Source of the DNA: Cymbomonas tetramitiformis
Lineage: Eukaryota; Chlorophyta; Pyramimonadophyceae; Pyramimonadales; Pyramimonadaceae
Length of the DNA stretch: 22,522 nt
Assembly: GCA_001247695.2 (NCBI GenBank)
Contig: LGRX02028860.1
Coordinates: 1-22,522 of the forward strand
Direction: 5' to 3'
The translations under genes and the position numbers were made by a program. Shown here piece after piece: positions 9,401-17,470 of this stretch (the stretch's first letter is position 1; each line of letters starts with the position of its first letter). Under the pieces are notes generated by a model that was not told the DNA's origin, searched no databases, and was given only the letters and a program-made list of their open reading frames with translations.

Positions 9401-10649
9401 CTTAAATGGCAAAATCGGGAGGTGGGTGAAGAACAATGCCTTCCCGGTGCAGAGCATCATGAACGGAATGGGGCGGCAGAAGACCATTCAGTATGTACGA
9501 GGGTTACTTATGGCACTTCGCAACGAAGTTCCACGGCCACGTGTCGTCCCCGCTCTTGTACGGGACCGCGTTGTTGTGGCCGATAAAGGGAAGAAGCACA
9601 CATTGACCGAAGGCGAGCGAGCGTGCATCGATGTTTGGATGCGCACCAATGTGGGGCATTACCGACGGTTGCAAGACCTGCTTGATGCATATCATGAGGA
9701 CTTACGAACAAGGTAAGGCCTCATCTAATCAATGCCCGAATGAAACACTAAGTAAACATGGCCATGTTCGTGCATGATTTCCATCCACGTTTCCACAAAC
9801 TAATCACTCAGGTGATTCGCAGGGTCAAGAGAGGCGGTCGTGGCTTGAAGAAAGGACTGCAAAGGAGGATGACATGCCGTCTAGCCGCCGACGAAGATCC
9901 GACTCCTTGGCTCGGACGACCATTCACTCCCGACGAAATCGAGTTGTTGCGTGGTTGCCCCACAAAGTGCCGCAGGTTTAACAAGGTACAAGTGGGTAAC
10001 ATGCGATTCCGCATCGCTGCTGTGGACAAGAAGTTCAAAACTGTCCAGTGTTATTTCCGCTCTTTTTCATCGAACGCGTGCGTGGAACAAGTGAAGAGGA
10101 AGAGACTGATAGGTGCGTGCCTTTCTGCTTATGATTAATGAGTAAACATGGCCATGTTCTAGCCCTACCTAGTAATGTATTGTGATAACAGGGCCATGTT
10201 CACCTAGTTTCTTTAGATACCCTGGGTAAACATGGCCATGTTCAGCCGATTCCAGTAGTTTTTGCAAACTAATTCCTCAATTATACATGCGTGCCAGGCT
10301 CGCCCGTCTTGAAGACGTCTATGCCATCAAGCTTGGTGGGGGCGAGTACATATTTGTCAAGGCGGCTTGGCTGCAGAAGCCGACAAAAGCGAAGATCGCC
10401 ATGTATAACCGGATGAACTCCATAGTTGGCCCGGACAGCGTCACTGGCTGTTTCTTTTGCGATGACCCCGAGAACCCTGACACCGTCTTCGATACCACAG
10501 AGCCATTCATGCTCGCAGATCAGATCGCGTCGCAAGTAGTAATTGTGAAGCATCCTTGCATGCAAACTGCGGTGGTTCTTGACCCTCGAGCAGATTTCTT
10601 CGAGCAGAATGTCCAGGATGAAAATCCTAGCGAGGACGAGCTTGCTTAG
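3472..10649 (+). CDS. Tnp2/EnSpm-like transposase (12 exons, 1585 aa)
   Basis: Exons: 3472-3785, 4410-4721, 4976-5644, 5743-6092, 6216-6601, 6824-7301, 7472-7954, 8142-8456, 8647-8987, 9228-9712, 9823-10112, 10315-10649. Every join is GT-AG and keeps phase; the coding sum is 4758 nt, ending in TAG. The N-terminus (about residues 1-430) is low in recognisable content, with Ser/Asp repeats in exon 2. Exon 4 carries CGCNRC followed by a KRLYGWHV segment, like the transposase-associated domain of plant CACTA proteins. Exons 6-8 form the Transposase_21-like core: FYYWNLPDLLKR, then DSPAWRQRWERYPKFFSDPR, ADG, MLFDIKG, CIAC and IDLMHLIKN. Asp codons at 7555, 7816 and 8330 are candidate catalytic residues (inference). 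Exons 9-10 resemble DUF4218 (GPVREYWMFVFESLNGKIGR). Exons 11-12 resemble DUF4216 (EPFMLADQIASQVV). The last acceptor (10314) is the least certain; the alternative after CCAG at 10297 breaks frame. TGTAA follows at 10686. Confidence 0.85.
3784..4418 (+). repeat. 259-bp tandem repeat forming transposase intron 1, with decoy splice acceptors
   Basis: GGGTAGGGCC-type unit starts fall at 3784, 4043 and 4302, an exact 259-bp period with two full copies and a partial third. The unit begins at the exon 1 donor and repeats the acceptor TTCGCTGTAG|GTCGGACC three times (after 3891, 4150 and 4409). Only the third acceptor leads into an open exon 2; use of the first or second gives a short in-frame reading that ends at TGA within the unit. 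The two upstream copies therefore look like duplicated intron-exon boundary segments acting as potential poison exons. ATGGCCAT cores lie at 4122 and 4381. Confidence 0.85.
4761..4920. repeat. Two diverged subterminal 76-bp-type units inside transposase intron 2
   Basis: Two copies of the AACAAGGGTAAGT...GGGCC...TCTATACTCAAGT unit lie within intron 2 (4722-4975), including an ATGGCCAT core at 4836-4843. They closely match the terminal arrays at 1-221 and 10711-10975, so a terminal-type array lies inside the transcribed gene. Confidence 0.8.
5361..5547 (+). repeat. In-frame 93-bp duplication in transposase exon 3
   Basis: The segment starting ACACCCGATGATGCTCTTGG occurs at 5381 and again at 5474. 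The 93-bp period is 31 codons, so the frame is kept and the Ser/Asp/Ala-rich peptide containing HPMMLLASDADSPISEAVAQ is duplicated. The two copies are almost identical, pointing to a recent tandem duplication or conversion in a non-catalytic linker. Confidence 0.85.
7351..7461. repeat. 42-bp repeat, three copies, in transposase intron 6
   Basis: CCTACTGAACATGGCC begins at 7351, 7393 and 7435. The first and second units carry a GGGCCC about 12 bp after the ATGGCC core, reproducing in miniature the two-palindrome layout of the subterminal unit. The third runs into the acceptor at 7471. Confidence 0.85.
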
Positions 10650-10975
10650 TAGTTAGGCCTGCAGTACGACATGGCATTTGTGTAGTGTAAATAGATAGCA
10701 TCAGTTTGTGTATATACATAAAAAGGGTAAGTATGGCCCTACCTAGCATGTATCTATATACAAGTACAGTGTAGGTATGGCCATGTCTATACATAAACAA
10801 GGGTAGGTAGGGCCCTACCTATCATGCACCTATACTCAAGTACTAGTCAGGTAAGGCCATGGTTATACATAAACAAGGGTGGGTAGGGCCCTACCTATCA
10901 TGTATCTATACTCAAGTACAAGGTAAATATGGTCATGTCTATACATAAACAAGGGTAAGTAGGGCCTTAATTTAG
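10650..10975. repeat. Right subterminal array of 76-bp-type units
   Basis: After the transposase stop and a TGTAA motif (10686-10690, like the chlorophyte polyadenylation signal), about three units of the same type as 1-221 follow from about 10711. They hold GTAGGGCCCTAC palindromes and ATGGCCATG-type sites. There is no gene. The block is present in inverted form at about 20235-20540. Confidence 0.85.
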
Positions 10976-10996
10976 TAAGGACTATTTTACTCATTT

Positions 10997-11554
10997 AGTA
11001 AGGACTAAATAAGCGTAATAGCCCCAAAAAAACAGATTCTAAAAATATTTTTTTCCAATGTTTTCAAGTACAGCCCAGGTACAGCCCAGGTACAGGGTAG
11101 GTATTGCCCCCTACTTACCCCTTACCTACCCAATGCCCATACTGACCTAACTTTGAGGTGCTGTAACAGGAAGCGTAAAATGTTTTTTCAGTTAAATCTT
11201 TGGAGACTGTCCATAGTAAGGACTAAATAAGCGTAATAGCCCCAAAAAAACAGATTCCAAAAATATTTTTTTCCAATGTTTTCAAGTACAGCCCAGGTAC
11301 AGCCCAGGTACAGGGTAGGTATTGCCCCCTACTTACCCCTTACCTACCCAATGCCCATACCGACCTAACTTTGAGGTGCTGTAACAGGAAGTGTAAAATG
11401 TTTTTTCAGTTAAATCTTTGGAGACTGTCCATAGTAAGGACTAAATAAGCGTAATAGCCCAAAAAAAACAGATTCCAAAAATATTTTTTCCAATGTTTTC
11501 AAGTACAGCCCAGGTACAGCCCCAAGTACAGGGCAGGTACCGAGTAGCACAACT
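10997..11554. repeat. 218-bp tandem repeat near the right terminus
   Basis: AGTAAGGACTAAATAAGCG begins at 10997, 11215 and 11433, an exact 218-bp period with two full copies and a partial third. Each unit contains a CAAGTACAGCCCAGGTACAG run and an A-rich tract. The inverted second transposon copy holds a single equivalent of this segment (about 20085-20210), so the copies differ by two units. No coding potential is seen. Confidence 0.9.
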
Positions 11555-11790
11555 TTGAGGCCTCAAAAAGTGAGGTTACCAAAGCCATTCCACCCAAAAC
11601 TTCGCTCCATATGTCTTACATCGACCCAAACCATCGATATCAACAATAAAAAACAAACTATCGGAAACTTCATTTCACCCGATTTTGGCTGGTTTTGCCA
11701 TTTTACTGCCGACATTGCCCAAGTAGGGCCCTACTTGGCTCGAAACACAAGGTAAACACAAGGTAGACACAATGTTCTAAATTTGTAGGG
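11555..11790. other. Right terminal segment of the transposon, shared with the inverted copy
   Basis: This segment is almost identical to the reverse complement of 19843-20078, including TTTTACTGCCGACATTGCCC, the palindrome AGTAGGGCCCTACT and a short CAAGGTAAACA repeat. Similarity stops after TTTGTAGGG at 11790 (one further A is shared, so the end is uncertain by one base). An uninterrupted 66-codon reading frame here is the same in both copies, but high identity of young copies explains this and it is not called a gene. Confidence 0.75.
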
Positions 11791-12045
11791 AAACAATTAA
11801 GCCACACATGATTAAGAGCTTATCTGCACCAATGATGGCACGGGATGTCAATACGATCGGGTCTAGCACAGCTCCCGCCATCTTGTGCTTGCGCTGGCGA
11901 AACATAACCTTCGGCCCCGGCGCCTGCTTCTTCTTTCTTGCCGCCCCTTTGGCCTCTTTCTTCAGGTCAGTTGTTGTCTTGACTTCAACGTACACCGGGT
12001 AATCCTTCTCATATTCAAGAGAAGTCCACCGCAAGGCGATGAAAC
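11777..12045 (-). pseudogene. 3' fragment of an unrecognised split gene, cut by two insertions
   Basis: Read on the minus strand, this continues the last exon of the gene at 15409-17441 once the LTR element is disregarded; the join at the GAAAC duplication is in frame. The segment is Lys-rich (AARKKKQAPG, FRQRKHKMAG). Its reading frame runs past 11790 into the transposon terminus and ends at a TAG there (11777-11779), so the natural C-terminus has been replaced. No family is recognised. Confidence 0.65.
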
Positions 12046-12257
12046 TGTCAGATATATAGTCGGGTGTGTATATATCGGATAACGGAGAATGAACCCTGAG
12101 TTAAGGGTTTCGATATCAGAATGGTAAAAGTCTCAGATTTATAAAAGAGGTATACATAAATACTAACGGGTGTTTCCCGTCTACTGGTGACGGTCACCCA
12201 GCCTACTATAGGAAGTGACAAGTGACAAATTTGACTGTCGGTGTGTCACATCCAGCA
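12046..12257 (-). repeat. 3' LTR (element orientation), 212 bp
   Basis: It is the same length as the partner LTR at 15197-15408, with two visible differences (G/A in GAATRAACC and T/G in GATKATAAA). The interior next to it begins CACCACCTAGGGTGGTG (12256-12272), a near-perfect dyad where a polypurine tract would be expected; no clean polypurine tract is seen. Confidence 0.92.
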
Positions 12258-12509
12258 CACCACCTAGGGTGGTGACCGGAGCTAGTAGTGAACGAAGCAA
12301 ACAAACTCCCTACTTAACTTCAGGAGGAAACCGTAGCACAACTGGGGGCCTGTACTCTTGGTCAGGGCGGTCCCAGGTCACAGCAAGATTGTCAGATACT
12401 GCTGTTACTTTGCTAAAACCCTAAACACAGCTCAAACTCAGAGAGCCCTTCTGCACATCTAGGAGTCTACACTACAGCTAACTCCCAGGCAGGCACGGCG
12501 TGACTAATT

Positions 12510-14660
12510 CTAGCCACTAGTGGTCTTCGGAGCTGTCTGCCCGGCTCGGAGCAGCGTGACTGTGAAGCAGTTGCCGGCCCCCGGGGCCGGTGATGAATCA
12601 TTCGTAGAAGAAATTGACGAGTTCTCGATCACGGGAGGCTGCACTGCACCGGGGTGCTGCCAAGTGCTGCCCGATGGTACTGCCTCGTCATCTGAAGACG
12701 ACGCCGGCGACAATGGAGGGCCGTCCACAAACAACTCGGCAGGCGGTGGCGGCCCGGGATGCCACGGCATCGGAGCCATGTAGAGCCCCTGCCGTCTCTG
12801 CTCCCGCCGCTGACGACGAGGCGGAATAGCACATGGCGCATCCCCCATCACGTCACTCGGCGAAGCTCCCACAGCCGGGACTGCCGAGGCAGTTGACGTA
12901 GCACCACCGACCGGTGCACTCGTGCATGTGCGCGCCCCGGCACCACCGACACCGGCAACGGCGTGCGGTGCGGCGGTGGCACAAATTACAAAGAGCGCAC
13001 ACACCAAGGAGGAAGTGAGGAGAGACCTCCCGAATCTCGGGATGCCGCCCCCACAGCCGTACCGCGGCCGTGGCAGCTCAACTGAGGCATCTTCGTCGTC
13101 GTCGTCGCTCGCGATGTAGGTTGCGGGCCCGTACTCCACCGCGCGCTCCGGCTCCTCAACCGCGGAGAGCAAATTCATGCTGGGGGCCGGCTCGTCGGGC
13201 ACCAATGCAATCCCCGTGCTCTCAATGAAATCGGCAAACGTGCGGGTGACGGGAGGGCAAAAGGGGTTCGGCGGACCGGTCCACTCCTCCTCGGACTCAA
13301 CCGACGCGGGCGGGGAGTGTGCGGGCGGCTCAGACACCACCGGCAAGTCGGCAGTGAAGGTGTTGACGTTGAATGTCGTAGCCCCAGCCGTGCGCGCCAT
13401 CTCAGAGAACTCGGTGACAGCGGACACAAGGGCCTGACCGTCCTCCTCGCAGAAAGAGCATGCGGAAAGATCGGTGAAGACCTCCGGCTTCCCGCCCGCA
13501 AGCATGCAAAGGGCGTCGAACTCCACGGGGTCGTGGTTGTCGATGGCGTGTTGGAACTTCGCGGCCAGCACGGAGTTCTCGGCCTCCTCAGCGAAGGCGT
13601 AGGCCGAGAGTCCGGTCCTGCCCCCGTTCGGGCAGTCCCGATGCCAATGCCGTGCTTTCCCCTTAGCGCACACCTGATTTTGGCAGTAGGGGACGGTCGC
13701 ACCGGTGTCGCGATGGAAGGCCACCTTCTTGGAGATGGATTGCGACCAGTTCCCCCCTTTGGGGAGGGGTGAGGCCGCGAAACGGGTCTTGACGCGGCGG
13801 TCCGGTTTGTCCGCGCGAGGGGTAAACCCCCGCGGAGACGGTTCGGACTCGGCGGTGACGAGGAAGGTGGCCAATTGCCTCTTCAAGTCGAGCACCATCG
13901 TCCGTAAGTCCGCGATCTCACTCGCCGCACCCGACCCATCAACGCCCTTCTCCATGAAGTGCGTGCCGTGGGAGTACCGGTGTGCGGATGCGGTGGCGGT
14001 GCCCGCCCGCACGTGCTCGCCGTAGCACTCCCGCACCCACTGCTGAATGGCGAGTAGGTCGTGGGCGGCTCGTTGGTCGTGAAGGAGCAAACGGGACACC
14101 ACCGGCTGGTAGAAGGTGGCGTCGAGGGCTTTGATGAAAAGGGACTTCACGTCCTCGTCCTGGAGAGTTGATCTGGTCCTCGCAGCCTTGAGCGCGGCGT
14201 TGAAGTCCTCAATGGGTCCATGAGGGTCCACGCCCGCAGCGATGCGGACGGCAAACATGTCCGCCTGCCCCTGGAAGGGGTCCCCAATCGGGATCATCCG
14301 ACGGGCGAACTCGAGCAAGACACGCTTACCGTCTGCCGGGAAGCCGGCGTGGGACGAGTCCAACCAGTCCGCTGCGGGCGACGAGGGGTCGATCAGCAGC
14401 TCGATCGTGGAGAACAATAAATTGTTGGCCTCCACGCGGACGGCCAAAGTAGCGTCGTCCAGCGTGAAGAGCGGGAAGAAACCGATGTCATCAGTGACGA
14501 ATGCTGCTTGCAGGGCAGAGACCATTCTCGTGAAGATGGCCGCCGCGTGGGGCTCCGCCCCGGAAAATCTCCCCTCTTTGCCGTCGAACAACTTGCGTTG
14601 GACGTGCTTCGCCACCTTCATGTCGAAATGCTCCCGCTGTAAGGTGCGTACCGATGCCAA
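12510..14660 (-). CDS. Gag-like polyprotein of the LTR element
   Basis: This open frame of 716 codons fills most of the element. The N-terminal half is helical and capsid-like (e.g. DATFYQPVVSRLLLHDQRAA, QQWVRECYGEH). A cysteine-histidine motif C-X4-C-X6-H-X4-C (CQNQVC...HWHRDC) resembles a variant zinc knuckle. The C-terminal part is Pro/Ser/Glu-rich and includes a hydrophobic stretch around SLLTSSLVCALFVIC, which could be a membrane segment and is unusual for Gag. The 14660 start is a TTG with an in-frame TAA just upstream. The first in-frame ATG is about 13 codons in; alternatively, an upstream ATG frame (from about 14811) would join across the CCCC run at 14669-14672 if one base has been lost. 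No pol domains follow. Family assignment is by layout and is moderate. Confidence 0.7.
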   Translation of the reverse strand: MASVRTLQREHFDMKVAKHVQRKLFDGKEGRFSGAEPHAAAIFTRMVSALQAAFVTDDIGFFPLFTLDDATLAVRVEANNLLFSTIELLIDPSSPAADWLDSSHAGFPADGKRVLLEFARRMIPIGDPFQGQADMFAVRIAAGVDPHGPIEDFNAALKAARTRSTLQDEDVKSLFIKALDATFYQPVVSRLLLHDQRAAHDLLAIQQWVRECYGEHVRAGTATASAHRYSHGTHFMEKGVDGSGAASEIADLRTMVLDLKRQLATFLVTAESEPSPRGFTPRADKPDRRVKTRFAASPLPKGGNWSQSISKKVAFHRDTGATVPYCQNQVCAKGKARHWHRDCPNGGRTGLSAYAFAEEAENSVLAAKFQHAIDNHDPVEFDALCMLAGGKPEVFTDLSACSFCEEDGQALVSAVTEFSEMARTAGATTFNVNTFTADLPVVSEPPAHSPPASVESEEEWTGPPNPFCPPVTRTFADFIESTGIALVPDEPAPSMNLLSAVEEPERAVEYGPATYIASDDDDEDASVELPRPRYGCGGGIPRFGRSLLTSSLVCALFVICATAAPHAVAGVGGAGARTCTSAPVGGATSTASAVPAVGASPSDVMGDAPCAIPPRRQRREQRRQGLYMAPMPWHPGPPPPAELFVDGPPLSPASSSDDEAVPSGSTWQHPGAVQPPVIENSSISSTNDSSPAPGAGNCFTVTLLRAGQTAPKTTSG

Positions 14661-15177
14661 AAATGTAGCCCCGCCGAATTAGCGGCCGGTTGTGCCGCCG
14701 GTGGGGTCGCGGGCGTGTTGGCATGCCTGGCAGCAACGGAGTCAAAGATTGTGCTTAATGTCCGGCGGCGATTCGCCATGCTAGCTGTAGATCTAGTAGA
14801 AGCGACCATAATGAAGAAGACTACAGGGGTGGAGTGAGGCAAGAAGACGTGGAAACGAATGCGGTAGTCTTGGGCGGCCAAGAAATGCGGTGGGTCGTCG
14901 ATACGGCTGCCGTAAGAGAGCAGAAATTCCGAGAAGTCGTGTGGTAGATGGCGGCCGATACGAAACGGTGTGGTGACCAACCAGAATGCGTAAACCAGTC
15001 CAACGTTAAATCCCGTAGAAAAGATGTTCTCAAAGGCCTACAGCTAGCCGCAAATCAACCCACAAAATTTAGGCCATACCCGCGACTGCCGGCACCTCCA
15101 CGCGCGGAGCGCCTCACTACATCCCAAGCGTCTGGCTTTAGCCAATCATCCTTGCGGTGTCGCAGTGGCTAAACAAA

Positions 15178-15192
15178 GCGTAAGTGGGGCCA
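15178..15192 (-). other. Candidate primer-binding site
   Basis: On the minus strand, TGGCCCCACTTACGC starts four bases inside the 5' LTR (15197-15408). It begins with TGG, the complement of a tRNA CCA end, as expected for priming. The tRNA was not identified. Confidence 0.4.
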
Positions 15193-15196
15193 AACC

Positions 15197-15408
15197 TGTC
15201 AGATATATAGTCGGGTGTGTATATATCGGATAACGGAGAATAAACCCTGAGTTAAGGGTTTCGATATCAGAATGGTAAAAGTCTCAGATTGATAAAAGAG
15301 GTATACATAAATACTAACGGGTGTTTCCCGTCTACTGGTGACGGTCACCCAGCCTACTATAGGAAGTGACAAGTGACAAATTTGACTGTCGGTGTGTCAC
15401 ATCCAGCA
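15197..15408 (-). repeat. 5' LTR (element orientation), 212 bp
   Basis: It matches 12046-12257 except at two positions. GAAAC (15409-15413) follows immediately and copies 12041-12045. The leader between this LTR and the Gag frame (14661-15196) contains an alternative ATG-started frame that may encode the true Gag N-terminus. Confidence 0.92.
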
Positions 15409-17441
15409 GAAACTCATGAGTTCCTCAGCATGTGCCTCATCAAAAACAGGCTCCGTACCGTTGCGCAAGGGCCCGCCCGTGGGAGGCCAAAACCTTGTCC
15501 ACGGACACGTTAGACAGATCGAGTGGCTCCGGAACCTCTTCCTCCTCTTCCTTCTCTACCTCTTCAGCCTCGGCCTTCTTCTGCAACTTCGCCGCACGTA
15601 ACTCTGCGGCCTTCTCCGCCAACTTAGCTTGCAGCTTTTGTTCCACCTCCAGGTCTTCGGCTTCCTTCTTTTCCAGTTCAACGGCTAACTCGTCCATCTT
15701 GTTTCTGCGAGACCTTAAACAGGTGAGCAAGATGTATGAGGGGGTAACCATGAAATGCTCCACCCAGTTGCACTCACCGTTCTTCTTTGAACTCTTCATT
15801 CCGCTTCTCCACCCTGGTAAGTTTTTCCGCGCGGGCCTCGAACTCCTCGACTTTCTTACGCTCCTGCTTCCTTTGGAGTCGGGCGTCCCATTCGGCATCC
15901 TCTTCTTCAGAAAGGGCAAAGTCATCCACCTCCATCTCTTCACCACTTTCATCCCCCGCATCATCAACCTCAACTTCAACCGCATCATCGTCTTCGGCTT
16001 TTGTCGACACCTCACTGACCTCCTTCCATCGGCAGTGATCGATGTACCTCTTCACGGCCTTCTTCATGTAAAGGTCCTCCTTTCCAGCCAGACGGCCAGC
16101 ATTCACCGCTGATGGCGCCTTCAGATTGTCAGCCTGAAAGAAGTGTGGGGTGTTTTTTTAAGAAACATCTGTCAAGAGTGAAATAGAAGAAGAACAAGTT
16201 TTCAGAGCTCTACGTACCTCTCCCAAGAGAACGTGGTCGAGCTTTCCCTGATTCAGGCTTTCCATCCACTGGGCCGCTTTCTCAGAGTCCATTACCTTCC
16301 CGCCCATGGAATTGATGTGATCGATTGTGAGGGACCTCATCCAGAACGCCGTGCAGCAATCCGTGAAGGACCGTGGAGATGTAATCACACGTGTCGGTTT
16401 CGGACTTGTCTCCACGGCCTTCAACTTCTTCGCGTCAGTGATCTTTCTAACACCTCCACCCTGGGTGTTTTCAACGAAAGGCAGGCTCTTCAAGCACTCC
16501 TCGAAGACTTGCAATTGCTGGACCGCGTTGAGCCTCTCCATCTCCTTATTGCTGTACAAGGAGTCAAAGTTCAAGCAACAACCTTTGCCAAGAGCGTTGC
16601 TGCACTGGCGGATGATCTCCTCGATCTTTGGCTTTTCCTGGAGGTACTCCACGATGCGAAGAAGCCTCGTAAAAAAGCGTTGATCGAACTCAGCACTTTG
16701 ATACTGAGCCAAGAGGTCCGTTGATTTAACTTTCTTCTTTGTGCTTTTTTGAAAAGCCAAGATGTTCCATCTGAAAAAATATGCGAACAAACTCAAAACT
16801 CGCAATATTTTAAAATAGGGTTTTGAATTCAAGTAAAAAGGATCTCACTTGAACATCGAGTAGTCTTGAAAAAACGTCCGGGTCTTGGACCCGGAGTCGT
16901 TAACCGAGATCTTGGCGACTGCCAAGGTGGTGATCTCATCAAGGGTGAGAGTCTCATCCAAGATGTTGGCGTTGTGGGTGAGGAACATGTCATTACCCGG
17001 TTCCACATCTTTCTGCCTAAGCTGGCAGCCGTGCGCAAAGGCATGCGCGTAGAATGCGTTTCGTCCACGGTGCCCGTCAACACACACGTACTTGTAACTG
17101 ACAGGCACAAAACCTTTTTTCAAAAGAAAACAACAGCAATTCAAGGCAAGGTTTCAGTATAAAGTATTCTATAAAATGTTATATAGTTTTACTCTTTCTA
17201 ATGTTTGAGCTAAACATCGATTTACCACTGCGAGTCTAGCATCCACAGAGGACAACTCTCCCTACGTTTCTTCAGAGCGCGTTTGGCATCTGCCTTGTTT
17301 TTGCGTCGCTTTTTTGCTGTCGCCTTGTCCGCACAGTTGTACCAACCACGTGGGATCTGGCATTGAACTGTCTCGTCTTCTGAAGATGAAGAAGGGTCTA
17401 CTAAAAAGTCGAGACTCTTTGAGGACTCAACGCTTTCAGAC
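15409..17441 (-). pseudogene. Unrecognised multi-exon gene, disrupted by the LTR element
   Basis: Exons on the minus strand: 17441-17226, 17097-16849, 16770-16218, 16133-15778 and 15704 running to the insertion at 15409, then on to 12045. All joins are GT-AG and in phase. The protein shows a basic KKRRKNKADAKRALKKRR stretch in the first exon, a Cys/His-containing YKYVCVDGHRG region, a helical middle (YLQEKPKIEEIIRQ), acidic tracts, then a long Glu/Lys coiled-coil-like segment (RNKMDELAVELEKKEAEDLE). The run of five A at 15442-15446 shifts the frame; four would keep it open into the 3' fragment, so this looks like a secondary decay or sequencing slip. The 5' end is not seen; a minisatellite begins 30 bp upstream of the first exon found. 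No family is recognised. Its introns lack the ATGGCCAT palindrome, which sets it apart from the transposon genes. Confidence 0.6.
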
Positions 17442-17470
17442 CTGCAAACAGAACTCTTCAGCTCGAGTCG

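Larger units (their letters stand above)
1..11790 (+). mobile_element. EnSpm/CACTA-like DNA transposon, left end outside window
   Basis: The element is inferred from a Tnp2-type transposase gene, a divergent second gene, and subterminal repeats at both sides (1-221 and about 10711-11790). The right end is set at 11790 because an inverted second copy (19843-20593) stays similar up to the same point and then diverges. The terminus reads CCCTACAAATTTAGAAC inward, which is not the canonical CACTA start. No left terminus or target duplication can be seen, because the window begins inside the left repeat array. The right end interrupts the coding frame of an unrelated minus-strand gene, which supports it being a true insertion boundary. 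The superfamily call rests on the transposase and not on the termini. Confidence 0.75.
12046..15408 (-). mobile_element. Complete Gag-only LTR retrotransposon (TR-GAG-like), 3363 bp
   Basis: Direct repeats of 212 bp at both ends begin TGTCAG and end CCAGCA (TG...CA) and differ at only two positions seen by eye. GAAAC at 12041-12045 and at 15409-15413 forms a perfect 5-bp target duplication. The interior has one long minus-strand ORF resembling Gag and no protease, reverse transcriptase, RNase H or integrase. Mobility would need enzymes from another element, as for the TR-GAG class of plant non-autonomous retroelements. The near-identical LTRs imply a fairly recent insertion into the gene that it splits. 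Confidence 0.9.

Noticed and set aside
10287..10314. Transposase exon 12 starting at the upstream ATG or after CCAG at 10297
   Set aside because: Only the acceptor after GAAG at 10314 keeps phase with exon 11, although its consensus is weak.
11555..11755. 66-codon frame identical to one at 19878-20078 as a conserved small gene
   Set aside because: Both lie in the high-identity terminal segment of two copies of the same transposon; identity of the DNA explains the shared frame.
12256..12272. Polypurine tract next to the 3' LTR
   Set aside because: The sequence is a dyad of CACCACC and GGTGGTG with pyrimidines mixed in, so it was not annotated as a polypurine tract.
12922..13772. Plus-strand frames opposite the Gag-like ORF
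   Set aside because: They are high-GC shadows; the 716-codon minus frame and its preserved C-terminal copy at 21056-21884 are the better explanation.
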